Source: Vulcanimicrobiota bacterium | GTDB lineage: Bacteria; Vulcanimicrobiota; Vulcanimicrobiia; Vulcanimicrobiales; Vulcanimicrobiaceae | NCBI GenBank assembly: GCA_027452165.1 | Contig: DAIDGX010000024.1 | Coordinates: 124,001-188,000 of the forward strand | Length of the DNA: 64,000 nucleotides | Reading direction: 5' to 3' | In this document: positions 52,970 through 61,293 of the stretch, piece by piece | How positions within the stretch are numbered: position 1 is the first letter of the stretch | Layout of the letters: each line of letters begins with the position of its first letter | The notes under the pieces: model-generated | The model's input: the letters and a program-made list of their open reading frames with translations, nothing else | What the model was told of the DNA's origin: nothing | The model's database searches: none | Position numbers and translations under genes: made by a program

Positions 52970-53883
52970 GCTTCGTTCCTTGGAAGTGAGCCAGTGAAAC
53001 ACGAACCCGCCTGTCCATTGTGGCTATAAAAGTAGTTCCTAACCTCGTTGGACTGGCTGCTCGTTGTCGGCACTATTACCGTGCCGTCGTCAAAGCTCGA
53101 CACAAGCGGACCCAGTATTGGCAGTCCTTCGGCAAGCGAGGTCCAGAAAGTCTTGGTGCCCGAGTTGCCCTGTACGTACATCGGGCCCGAAGGGCCTCCA
53201 ACCTGATACAGCCACCCGACTATTCCAGGTGCTCCATTTGCGTCGGAGGCTACAAGAGGAAAGATATTTGTAACCTCGTTGGCATAGTTCTTCGTATTGA
53301 CGGGCCACTGCGACCCGAGTTGCAATTGCGAGCCGTCACAGCCCTGGCCGAGTTTTGGGGGCATCAGTGCAACCGGACCCCCGCCACAACCGGGCGAATT
53401 TGGGTACATAATGCAACCACCAGATCCACCGGTACCACCAGATCCGCCGCAGTTGTACGGACAACCCGGGCCAGTTGGTCCGCCACCACCACTGGGGGTC
53501 GGAACACAGTTTCCATATTGATCTTCCACCATGCCGACACCGCATGGGTTGTGTTCTACAAACATGGAGTGGACCCGGTTACGGTTGTCTGTCTCGGCGG
53601 TGACCCCGTTTCGCTGGCGAGAACGTGGTTGCGCCGTATTGGTTGTCATGCCAACCGTCGGTGCCGTTTGCGATGCTGAGCCTGATTTACCAAGCAAGGC
53701 GTGCATGGAAGCGGGAAGTTCGGAGCTGACGCCTGGTGGGTGTGCGCAAGCGGGGCCGAGGAGACCGAGGGCATCATGCCCGCGCCTTGACTCGAACATG
53801 CGGCGAGCATGCTCCCCGCCACGGCCGCGCAGAGATATCTCTTGAGGAGCAACAAAAAAACTCCGTTCTTGAACGATCTGCAA
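52966..53883 (-). CDS. Gly/Cys-rich secreted protein body, accessory cluster member 1 (probably frameshifted)
   Basis: The frame is open for 305 residues, but only about the last 235 look coding. A Cys/Gly/Pro-rich linker (PCGVGMVEDQYGNCVPTPSGGGG, then CPYNCGGSGGTGGSGGCIMYP) leads into a domain with the cluster core GAPGIVGWLYQVGGPSGPMYVQGN and a final Cys. The expected lipoprotein signal lies in the neighbouring frame (53646-53855). So either one base has been lost between about 53650 and 53760, or a -1 frameshift joins them. It starts the four-gene block. Confidence 0.5.
   Translation of the reverse strand: MQIVQERSFFVAPQEISLRGRGGEHARRMFESRRGHDALGLLGPACAHPPGVSSELPASMHALLGKSGSASQTAPTVGMTTNTAQPRSRQRNGVTAETDNRNRVHSMFVEHNPCGVGMVEDQYGNCVPTPSGGGGPTGPGCPYNCGGSGGTGGSGGCIMYPNSPGCGGGPVALMPPKLGQGCDGSQLQLGSQWPVNTKNYANEVTNIFPLVASDANGAPGIVGWLYQVGGPSGPMYVQGNSGTKTFWTSLAEGLPILGPLVSSFDDGTVIVPTTSSQSNEVRNYFYSHNGQAGSCFTGSLPRNEA
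53646..53855 (-). CDS. Lipoprotein signal fragment belonging to cluster member 1 (other frame)
   Basis: From a TTG at 53855 or 53852, with GGAG upstream at a spacing of 5-8, this frame encodes LLLLKRYLCAAVAGSMLAAC, a fine lipoprotein signal with lipobox Met-Leu-Ala-Ala-Cys. About 45 further residues follow to a stop at 53646. The downstream body is in the frame of 52966-53883. The start region contains a run of T residues. On its own it would give a tiny lipoprotein of about 69 residues; joined, it would give a 290-residue anchored protein. Confidence 0.45.
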   Translation of the reverse strand: MLLLKRYLCAAVAGSMLAACSSQGAGMMPSVSSAPLAHTHQASAPNFPLPCTPCLVNQAQHRKRHRRLA

Positions 53884-54061
53884 GCACCGGATATGGACGT
53901 GGCACTAGCGCGGCACGAAGCCACCGCCGTCCTACGTACTCGCCCACACCTCGGGCAATGAGACCACCGCCAGGCGTGATGATCTCAACGATGCATACCG
54001 TTGCACAATTGCGATCACGTCACCTTCGGGCAACGCTAGTCAAAAGGTCCCGGTTACGACG

Positions 54062-55270
54062 TTACGCTCTCGCGAGAGCTTTCGGCTTTGGCATTGCGAA
54101 GGATCCAAGGAACGCGAGCAGCGCAAAGAACGCAATCGTCGCATAGATTGCGACGAGTCCGTGCGCGTCGCCGATCACGCCGAACATCGGCGCCGCAAGG
54201 CCGCCGATCGTGTTCGCGAGGCCAAGCGTGACGCCCGACGCGATGCCGATGTGTCTGGGCAGATACTCCTGGCCGATGACGACGAGCACGCCCGCCGAGA
54301 GTCCGAGCGCAATGCCGAAGCCGAGCGCCAGCGGCGCGATCGCAACGAAGAACGGTGCGTAGAAGCCCGCGAGCGCAAGCCCGAGCGAGAAGACGGTGGT
54401 GAGGACGAGCGAAAGCACGACCACGCGTCGGCGATCGATACGATCCGCGAGGCGTCCGCCGTACATCGTTCCGATCGCGCCACCGAGCAACAAGAAGGTG
54501 AGCGCGAGCGAGCCTAGTTGCGCGTTCACGTGCGCAACGCGCATCGCAAAGATCGGAGTAAACGTCACTGCCGCGAGAAACGTCATGGAGCGCAACGCAA
54601 CGACGCCCGTCATGATCGAAAACGCGCGCCAATCATCCTTACCCGCACGCTCGGTGTGCGCATGATGGGCCGCGCTTCGCACCGCTTCGAAGCGCGGGAG
54701 TTCGCGCCAGATCACGATCGCCACCGCGATCGCGGGAAGCAACAAGAACGCCACGCCCGGCAAACCGAAGAGCAGGATCAACGGCGTCGTGATGATCGGG
54801 CCCGCGGCGAAGCCCAAGTAGCCGCCCACCGTAAAGAGACTCATACCCGAAGCGCGCTTCTTGCCGGCGAAATAGTTCGAAAAACGCGAGCCCTCAGGGT
54901 GGAATGCGGCGACGCCGATGCCGGAGATCACCGCGCCGACGTACATGAGCGGAAGATTCGGCGCGAGGCCGATGAGCGCGGTACCCGCCGTCGCCACCAC
55001 GATCGCGACCGGAATCACCCACGCGACCGAGCGTTTATCCGAAATGTAGCCAAAGAGCGGCTGCACCACCGATGAGAGCAGGTTCATCGCGAGCACGAGC
55101 GACGCCGCGAGCGCCAGGTTGAGCCCCCGATGGCTGACGAGCCAAGGAATCATCACCGGGAGGACGCTCTGGTTCACGTCGTTGACGAGGTGGGCTACGG
55201 TCAGAATCGAGAGCCCGGCCCGGTCGGTCGCCCCCTCGGGAGTGGATATCGTTGTCGCCGCAGCAGCCAT
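54062..55270 (-). CDS. MFS exporter, fosmidomycin-resistance (Fsr)-like
   Basis: 402 residues, twelve membrane helices. The block HPEGSRFSNYFAGKKRASGMSLFTVGGYLGFAAGP is the hallmark of the Fsr family, and TVAHLVNDVNQSVLPVMIPWL is its usual first helix. The second half has GGAIGTMYGGRLADRIDRRRVVV (motif A-like). It is expected to export small hydrophilic or phosphonate-like drugs with protons. It is divergent from the LysR gene, so the regulator probably controls it. A promoter candidate lies at 55294-55321. Confidence 0.9.
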   Translation of the reverse strand: MAAAATTISTPEGATDRAGLSILTVAHLVNDVNQSVLPVMIPWLVSHRGLNLALAASLVLAMNLLSSVVQPLFGYISDKRSVAWVIPVAIVVATAGTALIGLAPNLPLMYVGAVISGIGVAAFHPEGSRFSNYFAGKKRASGMSLFTVGGYLGFAAGPIITTPLILLFGLPGVAFLLLPAIAVAIVIWRELPRFEAVRSAAHHAHTERAGKDDWRAFSIMTGVVALRSMTFLAAVTFTPIFAMRVAHVNAQLGSLALTFLLLGGAIGTMYGGRLADRIDRRRVVVLSLVLTTVFSLGLALAGFYAPFFVAIAPLALGFGIALGLSAGVLVVIGQEYLPRHIGIASGVTLGLANTIGGLAAPMFGVIGDAHGLVAIYATIAFFALLAFLGSFAMPKPKALARA

Positions 55271-55293
55271 GCCCCCATCTTCCCACCACCGGA

Positions 55294-55321
55294 TTTATAA
55301 GTCCAATAGATTGTTTGTCTT
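55294..55321 (-). promoter_or_regulatory. Promoter candidate for the Fsr-like exporter / LysR intergenic region
   Basis: Reading the minus strand: AAGACA (55321-55316; 4 of 6 to the -35 box), a 16-base spacer, then TATAAA (55299-55294; 5 of 6 to the -10 box), 23 bases before the exporter ATG. The 62-base divergent spacer is locally AT-rich and holds ATTTATAAGTCCAAT-type sequence suitable for a LysR operator. Confidence 0.4.
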
Positions 55322-55332
55322 GCTTTGATAAG

Positions 55333-56238
55333 ATGTATGCATCTATGGAGATTCGCCAGCTCCGTTCCGCCGTTGCGATCGCCAAGCGCCTGAGCTTCAC
55401 GCAGGCGGCCGAGGCGCTTGCCGTAGCACAGCCGGCGCTCTCGCAGCAGATCGCGGCCCTCGAGCGCGAGCTTGGCGTGCGCCTCTTCGAGCGTACGAAC
55501 CGCCGGGTCAGCCTGACCGACGCCGGGCGCGCCTTCATCGCCCGGGCCGAGCGGGTGCTCGCGGAGCTCGGCGCCGCGGCCGAAGAGATGAGCGCGTACG
55601 CGGGCGGCCTGCGGGGCCGCGTGGTGGTCGGCACCTACCAGTCCTTCGCAGAGTACATGCTGCCCAAGCTCCTGGGGCGCTTTCATAGCGAACACCCCGG
55701 CATCGAGATCGCCCTGCGCGAGGGCATGGCCGACGATCTCCTCGGCGGATTGCTCGACGGCACGATCGACGTCTTCATCGGCCACGTGCAAGAGACGCGT
55801 TTTGCCGGAGACCGCGCGCTCATCGAAGAGCCCCTCTACGAAGACGAACTCGTCCTCGCCGTTGGCGGCGCCCATCGCTTGGCCGCACGCCGCTCGGTGC
55901 GCATCGAAGAGCTGCGTGACGAGCCTTTCGTCATCTTCCGTCCCGGCTCGTCGATCACGAACCGCCTGCTCGCCTTGACGCGAGGCGCGGGGTTTACGCC
56001 GCGCGTGGCATTCGAGAGCGTCGATTCGCTCACGGTGCGCGCGCTCGTCGCCGAAGGGCTCGGCATAGCGCTCTTCCCACGCCTCCTCGGGAACACGCCC
56101 GGGCCCAACGTCGCGCTCCTCTCGCTCGAGCCCGAGCCCGTGATCCGGCGTATGGCGCTCGTCACGCGACGCACCGCATACGGTGCGGCCGCGGAACGGT
56201 TCATCGCCTTCTTGCGCGAACGCATGCCTGACGTATGA
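55333..56238 (+). CDS. LysR-family transcriptional regulator
   Basis: About 301 residues. The N-terminal HTH is complete: EIRQLRSAVAIAKRLSFTQAAEALAVAQPALSQQIAALERELGVRLFERTNRRVSLTDAG. The periplasmic-binding-like effector domain is at about residues 95-300 (RVVVGTYQSFAEYMLPKLL...). The start is the ATG at 55333 or 55345; the frame to 55252 overlaps the exporter start. It is divergent from an Fsr-like exporter and overlaps the UDG gene as ATGA. LysR members commonly activate the divergent gene in response to a small molecule. Confidence 0.93.
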   Translation: MYASMEIRQLRSAVAIAKRLSFTQAAEALAVAQPALSQQIAALERELGVRLFERTNRRVSLTDAGRAFIARAERVLAELGAAAEEMSAYAGGLRGRVVVGTYQSFAEYMLPKLLGRFHSEHPGIEIALREGMADDLLGGLLDGTIDVFIGHVQETRFAGDRALIEEPLYEDELVLAVGGAHRLAARRSVRIEELRDEPFVIFRPGSSITNRLLALTRGAGFTPRVAFESVDSLTVRALVAEGLGIALFPRLLGNTPGPNVALLSLEPEPVIRRMALVTRRTAYGAAAERFIAFLRERMPDV

Positions 56239-56933
56239 GCATGCTCGAAACGATCGACCGGCGCGTGATACGCTGTACGCGTTGTCCGGAGTTGCGCGCG
56301 TATTGCGCCGAGGTCGCACGCGTAAAGAAGCGCGCGTACGCGGATCACGCGTATTGGGGTAAACCCGTTCCGGGATTCGGCGATCCGCGAGCGCGCGTGC
56401 TGCTCGTCGGGCTCGCGCCCGGCGCACACGGCAGCAACCGTACCGGGCGCGTCTTCACCGGCGATGCGTCGGGCGATTTCTTGTATCCAGCGCTGCACCG
56501 CGCTGGCTTCGCGTCGCAGCCGCTTGCGATCGATCGCGACGACGGCATGACCTTGCACGACTGCTATATCACCGCAGCCGGCCGCTGCGCGCCACCCAAA
56601 AACAAACCGACACCGCAGCAACTTCGCAACTGCATGCCCTACCTGCTCGATGAATTCGACGCATTGACGCGGCTGCGCGTCTTGATCGGCTTGGGAAAGA
56701 TCGGCTTCGATGCAAGCCTTCACGTGTTGCGCGAACGCGGCTTCATGCTCGATCCCGCGCGCCCCGTCTTCGGCCACGGTACCATCGTGCGCGCAACACA
56801 CGGCAAGCGCCGGATCACCGCGATCGCGTCATACCACCCGAGTCGTCAAAATACGAATACCGGCGTGCTCACGACGCCGATGTTCGACGACATCTTTAGT
56901 TTGGCGAAGGCGACGGTAGCGGCGAGCCGATGA
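56235..56933 (+). CDS. Uracil-DNA glycosylase, family 5 (UDGb)
   Basis: 232 residues. It excises uracil (and often hypoxanthine) from DNA. Motif A is GLAPGAHGSNRTGRVF, distinctive of family 5; motif B is YHPSRQNTN. Cys14, Cys17 and Cys24 (CTRCPELRAYC) plus a later Cys (GRCAPP) are positioned for a 4Fe-4S cluster. The ATG at 56235 overlaps the LysR stop. Its 3' end overlaps the convergent lipoprotein gene by 38 bases. Confidence 0.93.
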   Translation: MSMLETIDRRVIRCTRCPELRAYCAEVARVKKRAYADHAYWGKPVPGFGDPRARVLLVGLAPGAHGSNRTGRVFTGDASGDFLYPALHRAGFASQPLAIDRDDGMTLHDCYITAAGRCAPPKNKPTPQQLRNCMPYLLDEFDALTRLRVLIGLGKIGFDASLHVLRERGFMLDPARPVFGHGTIVRATHGKRRITAIASYHPSRQNTNTGVLTTPMFDDIFSLAKATVAASR

Positions 56934-57279
56934 CCGGCCGCCCGCACATATCGGTAAGTTGCGTGAGCCCCCATTTGAACTGACGCACCTGCGTACGTTC
57001 GTCGGGGCGCGGCACACCGAAAATCTTCACCGCATCTTGAAACGCCTTCGCGCGCACGTCGTCGCTCGGCGCATTCACCACCACGATCGCAGCCGGCGTT
57101 GCATCCAGGTTCGCCTGCACCACGAGTTTCGCGCCGTCGAGCGTAAGCTCACGCACTTCGCACGGCCGTAACGGCGAGGGCGAGCCCGACGGCTGCGGCG
57201 ACGTGCTCGAAGCGACGTGCGTTCCACTGCACGACGCGAGCACGATCAGTGCTGCTGGAAGGAAACCACCCGTCCGCAT
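56896..57279 (-). CDS. Small hypothetical lipoprotein
   Basis: 127 residues. Signal peptide with lipobox LASC (Cys17), a Ser/Pro/Thr linker, then a compact domain (CEVRELTLDGAKLVVQANLDATPAAIVVVNAP...) with two Cys residues (RPCEVR, TDMCGR). No family is recognised. It overlaps the upstream lipoprotein gene by 34 bases and converges on the UDG gene, running into its 3' end by 38 bases. Confidence 0.6.
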   Translation of the reverse strand: MRTGGFLPAALIVLASCSGTHVASSTSPQPSGSPSPLRPCEVRELTLDGAKLVVQANLDATPAAIVVVNAPSDDVRAKAFQDAVKIFGVPRPDERTQVRQFKWGLTQLTDMCGRPVIGSPLPSPSPN

Positions 57280-57635
57280 GAATCGACTCCCTTATCCGGT
57301 ACTTGCAGATGCGACCCGGGTACCGTTTTGAACGAGACGATCTGCAGCGGCGGAGCATTGATCCCCTCGGGGCCAAAGCGCTTCTCAAGCGCGAGACGCA
57401 CAGCGTCGGCATCTAACGGGTTCATGTGCGGATCAAACACATAGCTCTGAACCGCACCGTTCTTCGCAAACTGCACCGTCACACGCACCGCACCACTGCC
57501 CTCGATCACCTGCTGTCCGCACGGCGGCCCGACTTCCCCTGGGACAGGGGTGGCCGTCGCCCCGCCAACGGGCGCACGGGAGCAAGCCGCCAGCCCGACG
57601 GCAGCAAGAATTAGGGCGAGAAGTCGAATTCTCAC
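57246..57635 (-). CDS. Small hypothetical lipoprotein, TonB-C-like
   Basis: About 129 residues from a GTG at 57635, which starts the signal peptide RIRLLALILAAVGLAAC (Cys18). The domain after it (VRVTVQFAKNGAVQSYVFDPHMNPLDADAVRLAL) resembles the strand-helix pattern of energy-transducing TonB C-terminal/TonB-like periplasmic domains, but the match is weak. It lies seven bases after the aspS stop and overlaps the next lipoprotein gene. Two Cys residues (PPCGQ, DSCGR) may pair. Confidence 0.6.
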   Translation of the reverse strand: MRIRLLALILAAVGLAACSRAPVGGATATPVPGEVGPPCGQQVIEGSGAVRVTVQFAKNGAVQSYVFDPHMNPLDADAVRLALEKRFGPEGINAPPLQIVSFKTVPGSHLQVPDKGVDSCGRVVSFQQH

Positions 57636-57642
57636 CCTCTCG

Positions 57643-59412
57643 TTATCGGTCCGAAGCCGGCTCGGGGGCCGTACTTGCAAGGTAAAGATCTCGCAAGAGG
57701 CGCTCCGGGACGGGGGTGGGAGCGTCCATCATGAGGTCGCGGCCAACCTGGTTCTTCGGGAAGGCGATCACCTCGCGAATGTTCTCCTCACCGCACGCAA
57801 GCATCACGATACGATCGACGCCGAGGGCCATGCCGCCGTGGGGCGGCGCGCCGTACTCGAGCGCGCGCACGAAGAAACCGAAACGATCCTCGATCTGTTC
57901 GGGCGTCATCCCGAGCATTTCGAAGATCTTTCGCTGCAGTTCGGGCTTGTGAATGCGGATCGAGCCTGAACCCAGCTCGAAGCCGTTGAGGACCATGTCG
58001 TAGTGTTGCGCGCGCATCTTCAACGGCTCGGTGTCGATCAGGTGCCACTGATCCTCACCCGGCGATGTAAATGGATGATGCGCTGGCGCAGGGACGCCGG
58101 TCTCTTCGTCGATCTCGAGATACGGGAAATCGAGCACCCAACAGAAGGCAAACGCTTTGGGGTCACGCAGGCCGCAACGCTCGCCTACGAGGTTACGCAT
58201 CTTACCGGCCACCGCAAGCGCAACATTGCGCGCGTCGGCAAAAAGCAGGATCGCATCGCCGGTCTCGGCGCCCGTCGCGGCGCGCAGCTTGGCTACGTGA
58301 TCGTCTCCGATAAATTTCGCCGCCGACGATTTCACACCGTCATTGCCAAGCGCGATCCACACCATTCCCTTCGCGCCAAACTGCTTAGCATCTTCGGTAA
58401 GCGCGTCGAAATCGCGTCGTGAGAGCGCGGCGCCGCCCGGGTAACGCAGTGCGACGATCGCTCCATCGGCATCGATCACCGACTTGAAAACCACGAAATC
58501 GGTTCCCGCGAAGATGCCGTTGACGTGCCCGAGCTCCAGACCGAATCGCAGATCGGGCTTGTCGAGGCCAAAGCGATGCATCGCATCCGCGTGCGACAGG
58601 CGTGGAAATGGCGCAAGCTCAACGTCGAGACACGTCTTCCACACGTGCCGGATACATGACTCCATCGTCTCAAGCACTTCTTCTTGGCTCGTGAACGACA
58701 TCTCGACGTCAACCTGCGTGAACTCTGGTTGGCGATCGGCGCGCAAATCCTCATCGCGCATACAGCGCGCAATCTGCATATAGCGCCCGAAGCCCGCAAT
58801 CATCGATATCTGCTTGAGCAGTTGCGGGGACTGCGGCAACGCGTAGAACGTCCCCGGATGCAGCCGCGAAGGCACCAGATAGTCGCGCGCGCCCTCCGGA
58901 GTGCTCTTGATCAACATCGGCGTCTCGATCTCTATGAACTCGCGCTCGTCGAAGTAGTCGCGCATCGCCTTCACGATCTTGTGACGCATGCGCAAGTTGC
59001 GCTGGAGCTTCGGGCGGCGCAGATCGAGATAGCGATACTCGAGGCGCAAGTTTTCGTCAACGTCGGCCTCGATGTTGATCTGGAAGGGCGGCACCTGCGA
59101 GCGATTAAGCACCTCGAGCGCATCGACGCCAACTTCCACCGCTCCGGTGGGCAACTGCGGATTTTCGGTGCCGGCGGGACGAGCCCGAACCATACCGCAC
59201 ACGCGCAACACGTCTTCGTGACGCAGGTGCTCGGCCTCTTTGAAGCTTGGATGCTGCGGATCGAACACCACCTGCGTGATGCCGTCGCGATCGCGCAGAT
59301 CGACGAAGATCAGCCCGCCGTGATCGCGTCTGCGATTCACCCACCCGTTGAGTTCGACGGATGTCCCGGCGTCGCCGGCACGAAGTGCTCCGCATGAAAA
59401 GCGCGTGATCAC
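57643..59412 (-). CDS. aspS: Aspartyl-tRNA synthetase, probably non-discriminating
   Basis: 589 residues, bacterial type. OB-fold anticodon domain first (WVNRRRDHGGLIFVDLRDRDGITQVVF), then the class II core with SPQLLKQ, the QPEFTQVDVEMSF block and the C-terminal GGMALGVDRIVM. The GAD domain is between. His31 (RRRDHGG) and a Gly at 81 in RPAGTEN match residues reported for non-discriminating AspRS, which charges both tRNA-Asp and tRNA-Asn. That would require GatCAB, which is not in this window. It starts at a GTG overlapping the upstream GT2 stop. Confidence 0.97.
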   Translation of the reverse strand: MITRFSCGALRAGDAGTSVELNGWVNRRRDHGGLIFVDLRDRDGITQVVFDPQHPSFKEAEHLRHEDVLRVCGMVRARPAGTENPQLPTGAVEVGVDALEVLNRSQVPPFQINIEADVDENLRLEYRYLDLRRPKLQRNLRMRHKIVKAMRDYFDEREFIEIETPMLIKSTPEGARDYLVPSRLHPGTFYALPQSPQLLKQISMIAGFGRYMQIARCMRDEDLRADRQPEFTQVDVEMSFTSQEEVLETMESCIRHVWKTCLDVELAPFPRLSHADAMHRFGLDKPDLRFGLELGHVNGIFAGTDFVVFKSVIDADGAIVALRYPGGAALSRRDFDALTEDAKQFGAKGMVWIALGNDGVKSSAAKFIGDDHVAKLRAATGAETGDAILLFADARNVALAVAGKMRNLVGERCGLRDPKAFAFCWVLDFPYLEIDEETGVPAPAHHPFTSPGEDQWHLIDTEPLKMRAQHYDMVLNGFELGSGSIRIHKPELQRKIFEMLGMTPEQIEDRFGFFVRALEYGAPPHGGMALGVDRIVMLACGEENIREVIAFPKNQVGRDLMMDAPTPVPERLLRDLYLASTAPEPASDR

Positions 59413-60305
59413 GTGGTCTCCTTTAGCGCGTCTTTGATTCCGCTGACGTAGTAATACTGTTGCACCAGATTGCGCGCGAACTTCGACGTGGCCGCGCGCT
59501 GGTCGAAGTAGCCGAGTAGCGCGGGCATGCGCGTCAAGAGCCCGTGAAGTCCGAGCGAGATCGGGGTCATCCCGAGGTTCATCTGCACGTCGAAGTTTGG
59601 ATGTTTGCGGTAAAACCGCACCGTGGAGCGGCCCGCGAGCTTCATCTTCTCTTTCTGATCGTCGTGCGGCACGTCTTGACAGTGATAATTCACCGCCTTG
59701 GGTTCGTACAGGATCGCGATGCCGGCGCGTTCGAGGCGATAGCCGAGCTCGAGATCCTCGTGACCGTATCCGGTAAAGCTCTCGTCGAAGCGGCCCACGC
59801 GGATCAAGTCGTCGCGGCGCACCGAGGCGTTACCGGTAAGAAAATAGAGCCACGGCAGCCGTTTGCGCGTGGGCTTATGCAGCGATCCACGCGCCTCGGG
59901 GCGATCGCGTTTAAAAGCGTAGTCGTCGAGGTCTTTGACCTGCACCTCGAGTCCAACCACCGCGATGTCGCGGCGTTCGCGATGGTGACGAAGGTGCTGC
60001 GACAGCAGGTCTGGTGATGCGAGAATGTCGGCGTCATTAAAGAGCACCACATCGCCACGCGCGGCATCGATCCCGGCGTTGCGCGCCATCGCGCGCCCGC
60101 TGTACGGTCCCGGCAGGTGTCGCACGTTCGAATGTTCGGCATGCACCTTCGCAAGAAACTCGGCGGTGCCGTCCTTCGACATCGAATCGCAGACGAGCAA
60201 TTCAAACTCATCGGCCGGCAAATCTTGTGCGAGCAGCGTTGGGATTACGTGTTGAAGGGTCTCCAACCGGTTATAGGTTGGAATGACGACCGAGAGTGCT
60301 GTCAT
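59409..60305 (-). CDS. Glycosyltransferase family 2
   Basis: 298 residues. N-terminal GT-A domain: ALSVVIPTYNRLETLQHVIPTLLAQDLP, DSMSKDGTAEFL (nucleotide-binding) and FNDADILAS (DxD-type). The acceptor half shows GNASVRRDDLIRVGRFDESFTGYGHEDLELGYRLERAG, typical of LPS/exopolysaccharide transferases. The true start is the ATG at 60305 (ATGA overlap with the GT9 gene); the frame to 60620 is an artefact. It is followed by aspS through GTGA. Confidence 0.92.
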   Translation of the reverse strand: MTALSVVIPTYNRLETLQHVIPTLLAQDLPADEFELLVCDSMSKDGTAEFLAKVHAEHSNVRHLPGPYSGRAMARNAGIDAARGDVVLFNDADILASPDLLSQHLRHHRERRDIAVVGLEVQVKDLDDYAFKRDRPEARGSLHKPTRKRLPWLYFLTGNASVRRDDLIRVGRFDESFTGYGHEDLELGYRLERAGIAILYEPKAVNYHCQDVPHDDQKEKMKLAGRSTVRFYRKHPNFDVQMNLGMTPISLGLHGLLTRMPALLGYFDQRAATSKFARNLVQQYYYVSGIKDALKETT

Positions 60306-61276
60306 CGTAATAAAGCATCCACGCCGTGGACGATCTCCGCACGAAACTGCGCGAGCGCGGCATCGTCGTCGCGTTCCGGCTTGCGAACGAGCATGCTCGG
60401 TACGCCGTACGGCGCCCATTCTTGCGAGTTCAACCGGAAGTAGCGATGTTCGAAGGCCACGAGCGTGGGCCTGCGCATCGCGCTTGCGACATGGGTCGCA
60501 CCGGTATCGACGGTGATCACGCAGCGCGCCCGCTCGAAGAGCGCCACCCAGGCGTGGAACGCGAGCGAGCGCAACACTGTATGTCCGGCCCGTTCGAACG
60601 GCTCGGCGAAGTCGTCGCACTCTGCGGCACAGCTCAAGAGCAGCGGATGGCCAAGGGCGCGCAACTCGTCCACCAAGCGCAGGGTGCTCGCAAGCGTGCT
60701 GCCGCTGGTAAACCAGCGTTGCCCCAAATGAACGACCAGGGGTGCGGGAGGCAGGTGCGCCACCTGCGCCCGGTCCTCGTCGGTGACGTCCAGGCGCAGG
60801 AGCGGCACGCGCGTCGTCGCGCCCCCGAGCGCAACGAGATCGAGTAGTTGGTCCACCTCATGGGGTACGACCAGACTCGGATCGCGATCGCAGAGGTCGG
60901 GGTCGGCGACGCTGACCATCACGCGATTGAGGTAGGCGCGCGCCGTGATGCGCGCGAGCCATCGCCGCTGGTACGTGTAGCCGACCCGCACGCGCGCGCG
61001 CGACGCGCCGACGAGTTGAAGATCTGCCGCGCGCGGTGCAAGCGCGATCGCCAGGTCGTAGTTTGCGAAACGCCCGCCGAAAGTGCCCGGCTTTACGCCG
61101 CGCGGCAAATCGACGAGTTCGTCCACGTCGTCGTTGCGTTCCATTACAACGCGATTGTAGGGACTGGTCACCATCGTCACATGCGCGCCGGGGAACGACG
61201 CGCGTACGCTCGCAATCGCGGGCGTCGAGAGGATCAGGTCTCCGATGCGATCGGTGCGCGAGAGCAAAATGTTCAT
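60302..61276 (-). CDS. Glycosyltransferase family 9 (heptosyltransferase-like)
   Basis: 324 residues, GT-B fold. N-terminus MNILLSRTDRIGDLILSTPAIASVRASFPGAHVTMV is the classical WaaF/WaaC-like start with the G-D-x-x-x-T-P motif. The C-terminal donor half shows CVITVDTGATHVASAM (the D-x-G-x-x-H-x-A-x motif) and GVPSMLVRK. It probably adds heptose to the LPS core. The ATG at 61276 is used; the frame runs on to 61507 without family similarity. Confidence 0.92.
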   Translation of the reverse strand: MNILLSRTDRIGDLILSTPAIASVRASFPGAHVTMVTSPYNRVVMERNDDVDELVDLPRGVKPGTFGGRFANYDLAIALAPRAADLQLVGASRARVRVGYTYQRRWLARITARAYLNRVMVSVADPDLCDRDPSLVVPHEVDQLLDLVALGGATTRVPLLRLDVTDEDRAQVAHLPPAPLVVHLGQRWFTSGSTLASTLRLVDELRALGHPLLLSCAAECDDFAEPFERAGHTVLRSLAFHAWVALFERARCVITVDTGATHVASAMRRPTLVAFEHRYFRLNSQEWAPYGVPSMLVRKPERDDDAALAQFRAEIVHGVDALLR

Positions 61277-61293
61277 GCGGCAGGCTCGTGCTC

